64,000 nt of DNA, from assembly GCF_000247695.1 (NCBI RefSeq), contig NW_004624782.1:14151671-14215670 (forward strand), given 5' to 3'. The notes under the pieces were generated by a model. That model made no database searches, was not told the origin of the DNA, and was given only the letters and a program-made list of their open reading frames with translations. The translations under genes were made by a program, and so were the position numbers. This stretch comes from Heterocephalus glaber (Eukaryota; Chordata; Mammalia; Rodentia; Bathyergidae). This document shows positions 63,783-64,000 of the stretch, one piece after another (position 1 is the first letter of the stretch; each line of letters begins with the position of its first letter).

Positions 63783-64000
63783 GTAGGTGTCTCATGATGA
63801 GCCAGGGAGTATCTTTGGCGGGGAGCGTGGAGGGTTGCATGAAGCTCCCCTGAAGCCGATCCCCAGTGCATGGTCAGTTTTGTTTTCTGGGAATCTGTGA
63901 GGACTTTGATTTGGGGGTACTGACTTTCTTTGTATATCCCCATTTTATTTTTCTGAGAGCTTGGGAGCCTGAATTTCTGTCCACACATCTGAGTAGACAT

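Overview
The window is a stretch of mammalian nuclear DNA, almost certainly from a rodent outside the mouse/rat family. The genes follow the order known from human 16p11.2: BCKDK, KAT8, PRSS8, PRSS36, FUS. Roughly forty copies of a short tRNA-derived SINE related to the rodent ID element lie between and inside the genes, with B1-like monomers and B1+ID compounds. That repeat mix suggests a squirrel-related or Castorimorpha-type (beaver, kangaroo rat, gopher) rodent. The species cannot be fixed from the window alone.

Layout. 1-2455 (+): the last six exons of BCKDK, the mitochondrial kinase that inhibits branched-chain ketoacid dehydrogenase. 2456-6120: SINE-rich spacer. 6120-17560 (+): complete KAT8 (MOF, the H4K16 acetyltransferase) from a CpG-rich promoter, 11 coding exons that add up to 458 codons. 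17640-22006 (-): complete PRSS8 (prostasin), six coding exons giving 342 codons, including an 18-base microexon; it runs tail-to-tail with KAT8. 24420-33285 (-): PRSS36 (polyserase-2), recognisable exon by exon but dead. It has nonsense codons, frameshifts and lost splice sites, and a 626-bp solo LTR with a 4-bp target duplication sits inside a coding exon. About 36.2 kb: one more orphan serine-protease exon fragment. 36.5-58.9 kb: gene-poor DNA made of ID and B1-like SINEs, three L1 segments, ancient repeats, microsatellites and a few unexplained GC-rich islands. 59.6-64.0 kb (+): the CpG-island promoter and first six coding exons of FUS, covering the low-complexity prion-like domain and the first RGG region; the gene runs off the window.

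The genes are not a functional pathway. They are housekeeping genes (KAT8, FUS, BCKDK) around a small tandem family of trypsin-fold proteases (PRSS8, PRSS36 and the relic). The most noteworthy result is the stepwise decay of PRSS36, with an endogenous-retrovirus LTR precisely mapped within its reading frame, next to a fully intact PRSS8. All exon boundaries were read by eye from GT/AG sites and remembered human protein sequences. No alignment was run.
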